DNA from: Moraxellaceae bacterium
Lineage (GTDB): Bacteria; Pseudomonadota; Gammaproteobacteria; Pseudomonadales; Moraxellaceae
NCBI GenBank assembly: GCA_030646295.1
Contig: JAUSND010000002.1
Location: 62,001-126,000, forward strand
Direction of reading: 5' to 3'
DNA: 64,000 nt
Shown: positions 44,658 to 55,297 of the stretch, piece by piece
Layout: the number at the start of each line of letters is the position of its first letter
Position numbering within the stretch: position 1 is the stretch's first letter
Translations under genes and position numbers: made by a program
The notes under the pieces: generated by a model
Told to the model about the DNA's origin: nothing
What the model saw: only the letters and a program-made list of their open reading frames with translations
Database searches by the model: none

Positions 44658-47600
44658 TCAGTACAGAACCTCGACCGCCGCGTTACCCAGCTGCTGGCGC
44701 AGGCGCTTGAGCAACTCCTCGGAGGGATTGACGCGCCAGGCGTCCCCCAGACGCAAGGTCGCCTCGACATCAGGGCGACGATAATGCAGCCTGATCGACG
44801 CCCCCTGCTGACCATCAAGCGGCCGATGTCCGGTGAGCAACTGCTGCAACTCATGCACAAAGCGGCTGCCCATGCTGGCGGCATCGACCCGTATCTCCAG
44901 ACCGCGACTGCGGCTGGCCCGGGCCTCGGCCAGGCTCATGACCTTGCGCACCACCATCTTGAGGCCACCGGCATAGTCATCATGACTGACTTCGCCTTCG
45001 ACAACGACCACCGTGTCCTTTACAAGCAGATGACGGAACTGCTCATAGGCATCACTGAACAGGGCCGCCTCGATGCGCCCTGTACGGTCATCAAGGGTCA
45101 CGAATGCCCGGTTTCCTCGTGCGCCCTTCTGGATGCGGCTGGCCATCACCAGGCCTGCCACTGTGGTAGTGACCCCGCGCCGGGTAGGCTGAAGATCGGC
45201 GAGACGCTGTTCGACAAAACGCACCAGCTCGCTTTCATACTGATCAATCGGATGCCCGGTGAGAAAAAGCCCAAGCGTTTCCTTTTCCGCCATCAGGCGT
45301 TCGTCATCGGTCCACGGCAAGGCATCAATGAATTCGCCACTCGGTGCGGCTTCCACCACATCGCCGAACAGGTCGACAATACCGGCATCCGCATTACGGG
45401 CCTGCTGCTCGGCAGCGGCCACCGCCTCGTCCAGCGAAGCCATGATCACCCCGCGATGCGGCCCCAGCGCATCCAGTGCACCGGCACGTACCAGCGCTTC
45501 CAGCGTACGCTTGTTGCACTTGCGCAAGTCGACACGCAGACAGAAATCAAACAGGTCCCTGAAGGCATCACCGGCTTCACGCGCCTGCATGATGTTGTCG
45601 GTAGGACCTTCGCCAACCCCCTTGATTGCCCCCAGACCATAAATGATCTCGCCGGCATCCGTGGTCACAAACTTGAAACGGCTATGGTTCACATCCGGGG
45701 ACACGATACGCAACTTCATCTCGCGACACTCTTCGATGAACGTCACGATCTTGTCGGTGTTGTGCATTTCAGACGACAGCACCGCCGCCATGAATTCGGC
45801 AGGATAATGCTGCTTGAGCCAGGCAGTCTGATAGGACACCAGTGCGTAAGCAGCAGAGTGCGACTTGTTGAAACCGTAGCCCGCAAACTTTTCCATCAGG
45901 TCAAAGATGTGGCCGGCAAGATTGGCATCAATCTCCTGACTCTTGGCACCATCCATGAACTTCACACGTTCCTTGGCCATTTCCTCGGGCTTTTTCTTGC
46001 CCATGGCACGACGCAGCATGTCGGCGCCACCCAGCGAATAGCCGGCCATGACCTGGGCAATCTGCATCACCTGTTCCTGATACACGATAACGCCATAGGT
46101 TGGCTTCAGTACCGGCTCCAGGCATTCGTGCTGGTATTGCGCATCAGGATACGCCACTGGCGCACGTCCGTGTTTCCGGTTGATGAAATCATCCACCATA
46201 CCGGACTCAAGCGGCCCCGGGCGATACAGCGCCACCAATGCAATAAGGTCTTCAAAATTCGACGGCTTGAGCTTTTTCAGCAGCTCCTTCATGCCGCGGG
46301 ATTCCAGCTGGAACACGGCCGTCGTGCGGCCTTCCTGCAACAGTTTGAAGCTCGCCGCATCATTCAGCGGCACCTGCATGATGTCGAGTGGCGCTTCGCC
46401 TCGACGTGCACGCTTGGCGTTGATGTCCTTCAGTGCCCAGTCGATGATGGTCAGTGTGCGCAGACCGAGGAAGTCGAACTTCACCAGCCCCACCTGCTCC
46501 ACATCATCCTTGTCGTACTGGCTGACCCAGCGCCCTTCTTCATCACAGAAAATGGCCGTGAAATCCGTCAGGCTGCCTGGCGCAATCAGCACACCACCGG
46601 CATGCTTGCCGACACCACGCGTAATACCCTCAAGCTTGAGCGCCATCTCCCAGATTTCCAGCGCATCCTCGTGATCACGCTCAGCTGCATTGGTGAGCAG
46701 ATCATTCAGCTGCGGTTCCTGCTCACGTGCTTCCTGCAGGGAGATACCCGGCGTAAACGGGATCAGCTTGGAAATTCGGTCTGCCAGGCCATAGGACTTG
46801 CCCTGCACACGCGCCACGTCACGTACCACAGCCTTTGCTGCCATGGTGCCAAACGTGATGATCTGTGACACCGCCTCGCGGCCGTAATTGTTGGCGACAT
46901 AATCGATGACGCGGTCACGGCCATCCATGCAGAAATCGATGTCAAAATCGGGCATGGAAACACGTTCGGGATTGAGGAATCGCTCGAACAGCAGGTCGTA
47001 GGGCAACGGATCAATATCGGTAATTTTCAGGGCATACGCCACCAGCGAGCCCGCGCCGGAGCCGCGACCAGGCCCAACCGGCACACCATTGAGCTTGGCC
47101 CAGCGAATGAAGTCCATCACGATGAGGAAGTAGCCCGCAAACCCCATCTGGTTGATGATGCCAAGCTCAAACTCAAGGCGGTCTGCATATGTTTTACGCT
47201 TTTCAGCATAGTCTGCTGCCGTACTGTCCAGAAGAACACTCAAGCGCTCTTCAAGGCAGTCGCGTGAATACTGGATGAAGTATTCATCCATGGTCATGCC
47301 TTCCGGCACCGGATAGTTCGGCAGATAGTTCTTGCCGAGCGTGATGTCCAGCGTACAACGCCGGGCAATTTCCAGCGTATTTTCCAGCGCTTCCGGAATA
47401 TCAGAGAACAGCTCGGCCATCTGCTCAGGCGTTTTCAGGTATTGCTCGGAAGAGTAGTCGCGGGGACGACGCGGATCATCCAGTGCATAACTTTGTGCGA
47501 TGCAGACTCGTACCTCGTGCGCCTCGAAATCATCCTGAACCAGAAAGCGCACATCATTTGTCGCCACCACCGGGCACTGCAACTGCTCGCCGAGCGCCAT

Positions 47601-48137
47601 GGCAGCATGCAGGAAATCCTCGTCGCCATCACGACCGGTACGGGTCAGTTCAAGATAAACGCGCTGCGGAAAATGCTGCATCCACATCGCCAGATGGTCA
47701 GGCGCCGTCTGCTCATCCGAGCCAAGCAACGTCTGGCCGATGTCGCTGCGACGTCCCAGCAGGACGATCAAGCCGTCCGCATGCTTTCTCAGCAGCTCAA
47801 GTGCAACAATCGCATCACCCATTTCCTGACCGTGGATATAGGCATCCGAAATCACACGGATAAGATTGCGGTAACCCTGCTCGTTCATCACAAGCACGGT
47901 TACCTCAAACAGCTGCTCGCCATCCCTGACTACAAGATCGCTGCCAAATACCGGCTTGATGCCTTTACCCTGTGCTGCCTTGTAGAATTTCACCAGCCCG
48001 TAAAGATTCATCAGGTCACTGATGGCAACCGATGGCATGCCGGCCTTTGTCGTGGCAGCGACCAGCTCATCAATACGAACAATACTGTCCTTCAGGGAAA
48101 ACTCGCTGCGAACATGCAGGTGCACGAAACCGGTCAT
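44658..48137 (-). CDS. dnaE: DNA polymerase III alpha subunit
   Basis: 1159 residues. PHP domain at about 1-270, palm with catalytic aspartates in PDFDIDFC (about 396-403) after [16 protein letters not shown], fingers with [10 protein letters not shown] and [14 protein letters not shown], then helix-hairpin-helix and OB domains ([13 protein letters not shown] onwards) and the tau-binding C-terminus. It is the replicative polymerase. The first PHP motif reads HLHVRSEFS, so the second His of the HxH metal motif is R10; a degenerate PHP site is also known in E. coli DnaE. The start overlaps the rnhB stop by four bases. Confidence 0.97.
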   Translation of the reverse strand: MTGFVHLHVRSEFSLKDSIVRIDELVAATTKAGMPSVAISDLMNLYGLVKFYKAAQGKGIKPVFGSDLVVRDGEQLFEVTVLVMNEQGYRNLIRVISDAYIHGQEMGDAIVALELLRKHADGLIVLLGRRSDIGQTLLGSDEQTAPDHLAMWMQHFPQRVYLELTRTGRDGDEDFLHAAMALGEQLQCPVVATNDVRFLVQDDFEAHEVRVCIAQSYALDDPRRPRDYSSEQYLKTPEQMAELFSDIPEALENTLEIARRCTLDITLGKNYLPNYPVPEGMTMDEYFIQYSRDCLEERLSVLLDSTAADYAEKRKTYADRLEFELGIINQMGFAGYFLIVMDFIRWAKLNGVPVGPGRGSGAGSLVAYALKITDIDPLPYDLLFERFLNPERVSMPDFDIDFCMDGRDRVIDYVANNYGREAVSQIITFGTMAAKAVVRDVARVQGKSYGLADRISKLIPFTPGISLQEAREQEPQLNDLLTNAAERDHEDALEIWEMALKLEGITRGVGKHAGGVLIAPGSLTDFTAIFCDEEGRWVSQYDKDDVEQVGLVKFDFLGLRTLTIIDWALKDINAKRARRGEAPLDIMQVPLNDAASFKLLQEGRTTAVFQLESRGMKELLKKLKPSNFEDLIALVALYRPGPLESGMVDDFINRKHGRAPVAYPDAQYQHECLEPVLKPTYGVIVYQEQVMQIAQVMAGYSLGGADMLRRAMGKKKPEEMAKERVKFMDGAKSQEIDANLAGHIFDLMEKFAGYGFNKSHSAAYALVSYQTAWLKQHYPAEFMAAVLSSEMHNTDKIVTFIEECREMKLRIVSPDVNHSRFKFVTTDAGEIIYGLGAIKGVGEGPTDNIMQAREAGDAFRDLFDFCLRVDLRKCNKRTLEALVRAGALDALGPHRGVIMASLDEAVAAAEQQARNADAGIVDLFGDVVEAAPSGEFIDALPWTDDERLMAEKETLGLFLTGHPIDQYESELVRFVEQRLADLQPTRRGVTTTVAGLVMASRIQKGARGNRAFVTLDDRTGRIEAALFSDAYEQFRHLLVKDTVVVVEGEVSHDDYAGGLKMVVRKVMSLAEARASRSRGLEIRVDAASMGSRFVHELQQLLTGHRPLDGQQGASIRLHYRRPDVEATLRLGDAWRVNPSEELLKRLRQQLGNAAVEVLY

Positions 48138-48766
48138 TTCTTGTCTCCGGGGAAATGCTCCATCAGAGCCAGACGCACAGGTGCAAATGAACGACGGTGC
48201 TCAGAAATCGGCCCATGCTGTTGTAACGCAGCCATATGTACTGCCGTGGGATAACCCTTGTGCTGATCAAATCCGTATTGCGGATATTCTTCATGCAGGG
48301 TGGTCATTTCGGCATCCCTTGCCACCTTGGCAAGAATGCTGGCCGCGCTGATGACTGCAACCCGGGCATCCCCTTTCACCACAGCGGTGGCGGCACAGGA
48401 AAAACGGGGACAACGATTACCATCAACCAGCACATGCTGCGGCACCACATCCAGGGCAGCAACGGCACGCTGCATGGCCAGCATGGTGGCATGCAGTATA
48501 TTCAGTTCATCAATTTCATGAGGCTCGGCACGCCCAAGGGCAAAAGACAGCGCCTTTTCACGAATCTCGTCCGCCAGCGCCAGTCGTCTTTTTTCCGTTA
48601 GCGCCTTGGAGTCGGCCAGTCCGGCAATTGGCCGGGCAGGATCAAGAATGACCGCTGCCGTCACCACCGCGCCTACCAGCGGCCCGCGACCAACCTCATC
48701 CACACCGGCCACGAGCAGACCGGACAGATCGGGCAACGCAGGAAAAACACGCTCTTGCCGCGCCAT
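48134..48766 (-). CDS. rnhB: Ribonuclease HII
   Basis: 210 residues. The catalytic D23 and E24 lie in GVDEVGRGP near the N-terminus; [12 protein letters not shown] and the later [12 protein letters not shown] with HKGYPTAVH complete the family pattern. It removes single ribonucleotides and RNA from RNA-DNA hybrids. It begins one base after the lpxB stop and overlaps dnaE by four bases, so the three are tightly coupled. Confidence 0.97.
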   Translation of the reverse strand: MARQERVFPALPDLSGLLVAGVDEVGRGPLVGAVVTAAVILDPARPIAGLADSKALTEKRRLALADEIREKALSFALGRAEPHEIDELNILHATMLAMQRAVAALDVVPQHVLVDGNRCPRFSCAATAVVKGDARVAVISAASILAKVARDAEMTTLHEEYPQYGFDQHKGYPTAVHMAALQQHGPISEHRRSFAPVRLALMEHFPGDKK

Positions 48767-48767
48767 C

Positions 48768-49940
48768 TCAACCCGCTCCTACCTGATGCAAGTCCAGCAG
48801 ACGCATCACGGCATCTGCAGCCTTCCCGTTTGCATCCTGCCGCAACATTTCGTGCAGGCGGGTGAATTTCTGCAGACGCTGCTGGCGATAGCCGTCATCC
48901 TTCAGCCAGCGTAGCGTTTCACGGCAGATGGCATCCGGCGTCGCCGCATCCTGCAACAACTCTGGCACCAGCACATCCCCCTCCAGCAGATTGGGCAACC
49001 CCACATACGGGACCTTCACCAGCAAGCGGACAATCAGCCAGGTCAGCCAGTGCAGGTAATAAACAATCACCATGGGCTTTTTCAGCAGCATGGCTTCCAG
49101 CGAAGCCGTTCCCGAGGCGAGCACCACCACATCGGCCGCCCCCATCACCAGACGCCCTACACCGGCCCCATAAGTGTCATCAAAGACATGCGCCTCAATA
49201 CCAGCCTCTGCAAGGTAGCGCCCGATATCTGCACGACGAGCCGCATTGATCGCGGGAATAATGAACTGTGCCTGTGGCCGCTCCTTGCGCAACTGCGCTG
49301 CGGCGGCAAAAAGACGGGGGGCAAGGCGACTGACTTCACCACCACGACTGCCGGGCAGTAATGCAATGTACTCCGCATCAGGCTTCAGCCCGAGTGCGCG
49401 CCGTGACGCTTCAGTGTCATGTTCCAGCGGAATGGTATCGGCCAGTGTGTGCCCGACAAAGACGGCATTCACTCCATGCTGGTCATAAAACTCCTTTTCG
49501 AACGGCAGCAGACAAAGCACCGTATCCACGGCTTGCCGAATGCCCTCCACGCGCCCCTGGCGCCATGCCCACACCGAGGGGCTGACATAGTGCACCGTCG
49601 GGATGCCCAGGGGTTTCAGCATGGCTTCGATGCGCAGATTGAAATCGGGAGCGTCGATACCGATGAAGAGATCGATTTTCTGCTCGGTGAACTGCCGTAC
49701 CAGTTCGTCACGAATCGTGAACAGCTCACGCAGGCGACCAAGCACTTCCACGAGCCCCATGACGGAAAGGCGCTCCATCGGGAAGATGGACTGACCACCC
49801 TCGGCCAGCATCTGGGGACCACAAATACCGACAAACTCGACATGGGAAAGACGCTGCCGCAATGCCTGCATGAGGCCTGCACCCAGCGTGTCGCCAGAGA
49901 CTTCACCGGCCACAATACCGATGCGAAGTGGTCTGGTCAT
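48768..49940 (-). CDS. lpxB: Lipid-A-disaccharide synthase
   Basis: 390 residues. [17 protein letters not shown] at the N-terminus, [29 protein letters not shown] and [15 protein letters not shown] are the LpxB signatures of this GT-B glycosyltransferase. It joins UDP-diacylglucosamine to lipid X on the inner membrane surface to build the lipid A disaccharide. It follows lpxA by four bases and precedes rnhB by one base. Confidence 0.97.
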   Translation of the reverse strand: MTRPLRIGIVAGEVSGDTLGAGLMQALRQRLSHVEFVGICGPQMLAEGGQSIFPMERLSVMGLVEVLGRLRELFTIRDELVRQFTEQKIDLFIGIDAPDFNLRIEAMLKPLGIPTVHYVSPSVWAWRQGRVEGIRQAVDTVLCLLPFEKEFYDQHGVNAVFVGHTLADTIPLEHDTEASRRALGLKPDAEYIALLPGSRGGEVSRLAPRLFAAAAQLRKERPQAQFIIPAINAARRADIGRYLAEAGIEAHVFDDTYGAGVGRLVMGAADVVVLASGTASLEAMLLKKPMVIVYYLHWLTWLIVRLLVKVPYVGLPNLLEGDVLVPELLQDAATPDAICRETLRWLKDDGYRQQRLQKFTRLHEMLRQDANGKAADAVMRLLDLHQVGAG

Positions 49941-49944
49941 GAGA

Positions 49945-50721
49945 CTAGCGCGTTATGCCGCGTGTGGATGACTTGAGGGAGTCAATGAAAACAACCAGCT
50001 CGGGACATTCGGCCACCATGGCATCGAGCTCGACAAGGGCATTTTCCAGGGTCAGGCCTTCACGGAAGACAATCTTGTACGCCTTGCGCAACTTGCCAAT
50101 GGTTTCCTGTGACCAGCCACGACGACGCATGCCCTCGAAGTTCATGCCATGCGCGGCGGCGGGATTACCACCCACCATCACATAGGCGGGCACATCCTTC
50201 ACAATCAGGCTGCAACCTGAAGCCATGGAATAAGAGCTGATACGACAAAACTGGTGGACACCGGTCATGCCGCCAAGAATAACGCTATCGCCAATATGTA
50301 CATGCCCGGCAATGCCGCAGGTATTGGCAAAAATATTGTTGCTGCCAATCTTGCAGTCATGGGCAACATGCACGCCAACCATGAACAGGTTACCATCACC
50401 AATTTTCGTCAGACCGTCATCCTGAACAGTGCCACGATGAATGGTGACAGACTCGCGAATGACATTGTCATTACCGATTTCCAGACGGGTGGGCTCACCA
50501 TTGTATTTCTTGTCCTGGCAATCCTCGCCCACGCTGGAAAACTGAAAAATCCGGTTATTGGTTCCTATACGGGTGGACCCCTTGATCACCACATGCGATG
50601 CAATGCGAGTACCCGCACCGATCACCACATCGGGTCCAATAATGCTGTACGGACCTACCTCGACATCAGCAGCAAGTTCGGCACGGGAATCAACAATCGC
50701 GGTTGGATGGATCACAGGCAA
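49945..50721 (-). CDS. lpxA: UDP-N-acetylglucosamine O-acyltransferase
   Basis: 258 residues. A left-handed beta-helix of hexapeptide repeats (from IHPTAIVDSRAELAADVEVG onwards) ends at about 190 and is followed by a helical C-terminus. The catalytic histidine lies in HVAHDCKIG. It performs the first step of lipid A synthesis, adding a 3-hydroxyacyl chain from ACP. It is 15 bases after fabZ, which competes for the same 3-hydroxyacyl-ACP pool. Confidence 0.97.
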   Translation of the reverse strand: MPVIHPTAIVDSRAELAADVEVGPYSIIGPDVVIGAGTRIASHVVIKGSTRIGTNNRIFQFSSVGEDCQDKKYNGEPTRLEIGNDNVIRESVTIHRGTVQDDGLTKIGDGNLFMVGVHVAHDCKIGSNNIFANTCGIAGHVHIGDSVILGGMTGVHQFCRISSYSMASGCSLIVKDVPAYVMVGGNPAAAHGMNFEGMRRRGWSQETIGKLRKAYKIVFREGLTLENALVELDAMVAECPELVVFIDSLKSSTRGITR

Positions 50722-50736
50722 AACCCCTAGTTATTT

Positions 50737-51174
50737 TTATACCGTCTGCTCGGCAACCAGAATATCAGCACTGGCGGCCAGCTCTCCATCAACCATCGCA
50801 CGACATGTGAACTTGTAGATATTAAGTTTCGAGCCGGTTACTTCTGCCTGCAGTTCCAGACGATCCCCAGGCACCACCTGCCGCTTGAAGCGTACATTGT
50901 CGGCACCCGCAAACAGATAGATGAAGCCGTCTGCCGGACGCTTGCCGGTTGTATAGAAGCCCAGAATTCCGGACAACTGGGCCATGGCCTCAAGAATCAG
51001 CATGCCTGGCATGACGGGCTTCTCCGGGAAGTGCCCGTTGAAGAACTCCTCATTGACCGAGACATTCTTGTAGCCGTTAATGATCTTTCCGGCCTGCACA
51101 TCAGTCACCCGGTCAACAAGCAGGAACGGGTAGCGCTGTGGCAGGAACTGGCGAATCTCCAGAATATCCATCAT
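50737..51174 (-). CDS. fabZ: 3-hydroxyacyl-ACP dehydratase FabZ
   Basis: 145 residues with a single hotdog domain; N-terminal [13 protein letters not shown] and the active-site helix [22 protein letters not shown] are diagnostic (His in GHFPEKP, Glu in LILEA). It dehydrates 3-hydroxyacyl-ACP in the elongation cycle. It is separated from lpxD by 135 non-coding bases, wider than other gaps in this cluster, in which I see no clear hairpin or promoter. Confidence 0.97.
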   Translation of the reverse strand: MMDILEIRQFLPQRYPFLLVDRVTDVQAGKIINGYKNVSVNEEFFNGHFPEKPVMPGMLILEAMAQLSGILGFYTTGKRPADGFIYLFAGADNVRFKRQVVPGDRLELQAEVTGSKLNIYKFTCRAMVDGELAASADILVAEQTV

Positions 51175-51309
51175 GGTCGTACTGTCCTCGGGTAACTCAG
51201 ATACAAATGGCGTGGTCAGTGGCCGGCATCCTGCGCGACCACCCAGACAGGCTATTGTAAGGATTCACGGGCCCCACGTAGAGGCTTGATTTTGAGCAGA
51301 AAAGAGGGT

Positions 51310-52362
51310 TCAAACAGGCTCAACGGGCGGCTGGGTCTTCGCAACGATGGCTTCCAGCTCACGCAAACGCCTGGCCATGTCGTCCAGACCGCGCAGTCTG
51401 ACCGCCGTCTTGCGCCAGTTCACGGTGGACTCCATGCCGGTTCCCGATGAATACGAACCGGGAGACGTGATCGACTTGGTGACCATGGTCATCCCGGTAA
51501 ACTGTACCTTGTCACATATTTCCAGATGGCCGGCCACACCAACACCACCCGCCAGCACGCAATAAGCACCGATCCGGGTACTCCCCGCGATACCAACGCA
51601 ACCGGCAATGGCCGTAAACGCACCAATGACCACATTGTGGGCAATGTGTACCTGGTTATCGATGATGACGCCCTGATGGATGATCGTGTCTTCCAGGGCA
51701 CCACGATCAATGGTGGTATTGGCCCCGATATCAACATCATCATGAATCACGACACGGCCAATCTGGGCAATCTTTTCCCAGCGCCCTGCATCGTTGGCAA
51801 AACCGAAACCATCACTGCCGATAATGGCACCCGAGTGAAGGTTGACCCGATCCCCGAGCACGCAGTCATGATAGACAACCGCGTTGGCCCTGATCCGGCA
51901 GTCACGCCCGATCAGGCTGCGCGCCTGGATTACCGCCCCGGCCTCAATGACGGTACCCGGCCCCACGACAACCCCATCCGCAATGACTGCATGTGGGCCG
52001 ATGGAAGCACTGGCATCAACCCGTGCGGTCGCACTGACCACGGCGGTTGCATGTATACCTGCAGCCGGGCGAGGTGTCTGGTCAAACAGCCGGGCAACGC
52101 GTGCATAGGCCAGATAGGGGTTGGCCAACAGCAGCGCGTTGCCACCATAGCCCTCCGCATCCGCCGGGCGCAGCAGCACCGCCCCCGCCCGCGTATGCTC
52201 CAGCTCGCCCACGTAACGCGGGTTTGCCAGGAAGCCAAGCTGATCCGGCCCGGCAACCGTCAGGGTATGTACGCCGCAAATCCTGTACGCGGGATCACCA
52301 CGCAACTCGGCGCCCAGCATTTCTGCCAGCTCTGACAGGGTCCAGACCGTTTTTGCACTCAC
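51310..52362 (-). CDS. lpxD: UDP-3-O-(3-hydroxyacyl)glucosamine N-acyltransferase
   Basis: 350 residues from GTG 52362, chosen because AGGAG sits six bases upstream and because the family normally starts close to the [12 protein letters not shown] segment. An N-terminal uridine-binding domain (about 1-100) leads to a hexapeptide-repeat beta-helix with the catalytic His region [12 protein letters not shown]. It adds the second 3-hydroxyacyl chain in lipid A synthesis. It begins 16 bases after the skp stop. Confidence 0.96.
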   Translation of the reverse strand: MSAKTVWTLSELAEMLGAELRGDPAYRICGVHTLTVAGPDQLGFLANPRYVGELEHTRAGAVLLRPADAEGYGGNALLLANPYLAYARVARLFDQTPRPAAGIHATAVVSATARVDASASIGPHAVIADGVVVGPGTVIEAGAVIQARSLIGRDCRIRANAVVYHDCVLGDRVNLHSGAIIGSDGFGFANDAGRWEKIAQIGRVVIHDDVDIGANTTIDRGALEDTIIHQGVIIDNQVHIAHNVVIGAFTAIAGCVGIAGSTRIGAYCVLAGGVGVAGHLEICDKVQFTGMTMVTKSITSPGSYSSGTGMESTVNWRKTAVRLRGLDDMARRLRELEAIVAKTQPPVEPV

Positions 52363-52378
52363 AGACAACTCCTGCGGC

Positions 52379-52885
52379 TTACTTGGCTGCGTTGAGCTTT
52401 TCGGTGATCTTGCGCGTGATGTCCGCTGCAGGATCAACAAAAATCACATTCTTCTTTTCAATGATGATGTCGTAACCACCGGCCTTGCGCAGCTCCTCAA
52501 TCACGGCTTCCATTTTGGGAAGCATGCGCTGCAACAGTTCGCCATGAACTTCCTGTCTGCGCTTCTGCACTGTCTCGGCCAGATTGCGGTACTCACTCAG
52601 TTTGCTCTCGGCCTGCTTCTGCATGCTCTTCTTGTCGGCCTCACTCAGCACGGAAGCATCCTTCTGAAAGCGGTCTTCGATAACCTTGACCTCCTTGCGA
52701 ATGGCATCCATCCGGTCAAGCTGCGTCTTGAGCTCACCCTGCAGCTTCTCGTTCGACTTCTTGGCAACATCAGTTGCCATCAGGGCCATCTGGCTGTCAG
52801 CCACCACCACACTGGCCTGCTCTGCCACAACAGAACCCGACATCAGACCGGCAAGCAGTCCGGCAATAATCAGACTATGACGCAT
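52379..52885 (-). CDS. skp: OmpH/Skp family periplasmic chaperone
   Basis: 168 residues. A signal peptide of about 21 residues ends at VVA. The mature chain is mostly a long charged coiled coil (about 45-130, including [20 protein letters not shown]), the tentacle region of Skp, followed by the [13 protein letters not shown] strand of the trimerisation body. It holds unfolded outer-membrane proteins for delivery to BamA, encoded just upstream. Confidence 0.93.
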   Translation of the reverse strand: MRHSLIIAGLLAGLMSGSVVAEQASVVVADSQMALMATDVAKKSNEKLQGELKTQLDRMDAIRKEVKVIEDRFQKDASVLSEADKKSMQKQAESKLSEYRNLAETVQKRRQEVHGELLQRMLPKMEAVIEELRKAGGYDIIIEKKNVIFVDPAADITRKITEKLNAAK

Positions 52886-52947
52886 GAACGTAATCCCCGT
52901 TTTTTCAGGCCATCCGGCCTTGTTGTTGAATTCCCTGCCAGCCCAGG

Positions 52948-55278
52948 TCAGAACCCCTGACCGATGGTAAACTGGAAAGCCTGTGTTGCATCACCCGGCT
53001 GCTTGTTAAGCGGCCGGGAGAGACTGAAGCTGAGCGGGCCAATCGCCGTCAACCACGAAAGGTTGATACCCGCACTGTAACGCATCAGTGACATATCGAG
53101 ACCATAGCCTGGTACTTCGGTGTCATAGGCATTACCGGCATCCAGAAAGACGACCGTCCGAAGCTGACGATTCCCGGCAGCAAACGGAGTCGGCACGATC
53201 AGCTCTGCACCACCCTCGATCAGGATATTACCCCCCACCACTTCGGGATAGGGGTCATTCGGACAGAGGGCAACCGAACAGCTTTTTGCCCCCAGCGTAT
53301 TGTCCTCGTAGCCACGTACTGAGCCAAAACCGCCGGCAAAGTAGTTTTTGTAAAACGGCAGCCGGCTGGTATCGCCATAGTTGTCGCCATAGCCAAGGCT
53401 GGTGTGCAAGCGCATGACCAGGGGATTCCCAAGAGGAATAAACAACTGGCCGTTATAGCTCAGCTTGTAAAAGGCAAGATCACTGGCCGGCAGGGTAAAC
53501 TCCAGACCCACCGACTGTGAGGCACCACGATCCGCAAACATGCCGCGGTTAAGGGTGTTACGCCCCCAGGACAGGGTGCTGGTGTAATTCAGGTAGCGAT
53601 CACCCTCGACCGCCACAAAATCAGTCACGACCTCGGATGCCAGTGAGCCGATGGTGATGTCGGTCTTGTCTGCGCCAACCGAGAAATTGATCGACTCGTT
53701 CTCGTCAATCGGATAGCCAAAACTGATGTTGCCACCCATCGTGTTGGTAACGTAGTTACTCACGTTGCGGGCATCAAACTTGGTCTCGCGATAAAAGATG
53801 TTATAACCGCGACTGACGCCATCAAGTGTGAAATAGGGGTCTACAAAAGACAGATTGTAGGAATCCTGTGTGTCCGAGCGATTCAGGGCCACAGAAAAAC
53901 GGTTTCCCGTTCCCATGAAATTGGTCTGGCTGACATTGGCACTGAAGATCATGCCGGAGCCCTGAGAGAAACCGATACTGGCACCAATGGTGCCGGAAGG
54001 CTGCTCCTTTACCGCAATGTTCACATCAACCTGATCCGACACACCGGGCACTCGCGGTGTATCCAGCGTCACTTCCTCAAAGAAGCCCAGTCTCTGCAAT
54101 CTGAGTTTGGACAGATCCAGCTTCTCGCTTGAGGCCAGTGCACCTTCATGCTGTCGCATTTCACGGCGCATGACATTGTCATCGGTCTTCATGTTCCCGG
54201 AAAAATTGACACGGCGAACATAGGCCTGCTTGCCGGGATTAACAAAGAAGGTGACATCTGCAACACGGGTATCATTGTGGATATCCGGCACACCATTTAC
54301 TTCGGCAAAGATATAACCGTCATTCCCGAGGCGGCGCGTCATCAGCTTGGTCGTACTGGTAATGCCGGCCTGATTGAAAATGTCGTCCTTGCGGATCAGC
54401 AGGAAACGCTTGAGCAAATCCTCGGCGACAGGCAGCTCGCCGGAAATCTTGATCTCGCCAAACTTGAACTGCTCCCCCTCACTGACATTGATATCGATGA
54501 AGACATCCTTTTTGTCAGGCGAGAGTGTGACCTGGGTCGAATTGACGCTGAAATTCACATAACCACGATCCATGTACTGCGAGCGCAACCGCTCCAGATC
54601 ACCCTGCAGCTTTTCGCGGGAGTACTTGTCATCGTTCTTATAGAATGAGGTGAAGTGTGTCGGCCGCAGCTGGAACGTACTGCTTAATACCTTGTCGTCA
54701 AACACCTTGTTGCCGACAAAATTGATACCCCGGATCCTGGCTGCACTGCCCTCTTCAATCTGGATATCGAGAGCCACCCGGTTGCGGGGCTTTGGCTTGG
54801 CATCCACGGTAATTTCTGCGCCATAGCGCCCCTGGGCAATGTACTGTCGCTCCAGTTCGCGCTTGACGTGATCCAGCACCGAGCGCTGAAAGACCATCCC
54901 TTCTGCCAGGCCTGCCGACTTCAACCCCTTCAGCAGATTGTCCTTGTCGATGGATTTGTTGCCCTTGATGTCCAGACTGATGATGGATGGCCGCTCGGTC
55001 AGTCGGATCACCAGAACGTCGCCATCGCGTCCAACCTGGATATCCTCGAAATTTCCCGTCTTGAACAGCAGGCGTAACGCCTCGGCTACTTTAGCCCCGT
55101 CCGCGCGATCACCGGCACTCAACGGCAATGCGGCATAGACACTGGCAGCAGAAAGCCGGGCGAGCCCCTCAAGGCGTATATCCTGAATGACAAAGCTATC
55201 GTCGGCCTGTACCACACTGGCGGCACAGCACATCACGACGGTCGCTGGCAATGCCTGCCGCAGCCGTAAAAAACTCAT
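52948..55278 (-). CDS. bamA: Outer-membrane protein assembly factor BamA
   Basis: 776 residues. A signal peptide (about 1-25, ending QA) is followed by five POTRA domains (about 28-430), the first opening with FVIQDIRLEGLARLSAASVYAAL, and a 16-strand Omp85 barrel. The barrel holds the VRGYEDNTLG loop motif, and the chain ends in FTIGQGF with the terminal Phe of the sorting signal. BamA inserts beta-barrels into the outer membrane. It lies 19 bases after rseP and 62 bases before skp. Confidence 0.97.
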   Translation of the reverse strand: MSFLRLRQALPATVVMCCAASVVQADDSFVIQDIRLEGLARLSAASVYAALPLSAGDRADGAKVAEALRLLFKTGNFEDIQVGRDGDVLVIRLTERPSIISLDIKGNKSIDKDNLLKGLKSAGLAEGMVFQRSVLDHVKRELERQYIAQGRYGAEITVDAKPKPRNRVALDIQIEEGSAARIRGINFVGNKVFDDKVLSSTFQLRPTHFTSFYKNDDKYSREKLQGDLERLRSQYMDRGYVNFSVNSTQVTLSPDKKDVFIDINVSEGEQFKFGEIKISGELPVAEDLLKRFLLIRKDDIFNQAGITSTTKLMTRRLGNDGYIFAEVNGVPDIHNDTRVADVTFFVNPGKQAYVRRVNFSGNMKTDDNVMRREMRQHEGALASSEKLDLSKLRLQRLGFFEEVTLDTPRVPGVSDQVDVNIAVKEQPSGTIGASIGFSQGSGMIFSANVSQTNFMGTGNRFSVALNRSDTQDSYNLSFVDPYFTLDGVSRGYNIFYRETKFDARNVSNYVTNTMGGNISFGYPIDENESINFSVGADKTDITIGSLASEVVTDFVAVEGDRYLNYTSTLSWGRNTLNRGMFADRGASQSVGLEFTLPASDLAFYKLSYNGQLFIPLGNPLVMRLHTSLGYGDNYGDTSRLPFYKNYFAGGFGSVRGYEDNTLGAKSCSVALCPNDPYPEVVGGNILIEGGAELIVPTPFAAGNRQLRTVVFLDAGNAYDTEVPGYGLDMSLMRYSAGINLSWLTAIGPLSFSLSRPLNKQPGDATQAFQFTIGQGF

Positions 55279-55297
55279 GGAATAAAAGACCCCGCGC

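Noticed and set aside
44784-46868. 694-codon open frame opposite dnaE
   Set aside because: It is fully antisense to well-conserved DnaE sequence and resembles no protein; long antisense frames are expected from the codon bias of this DNA.
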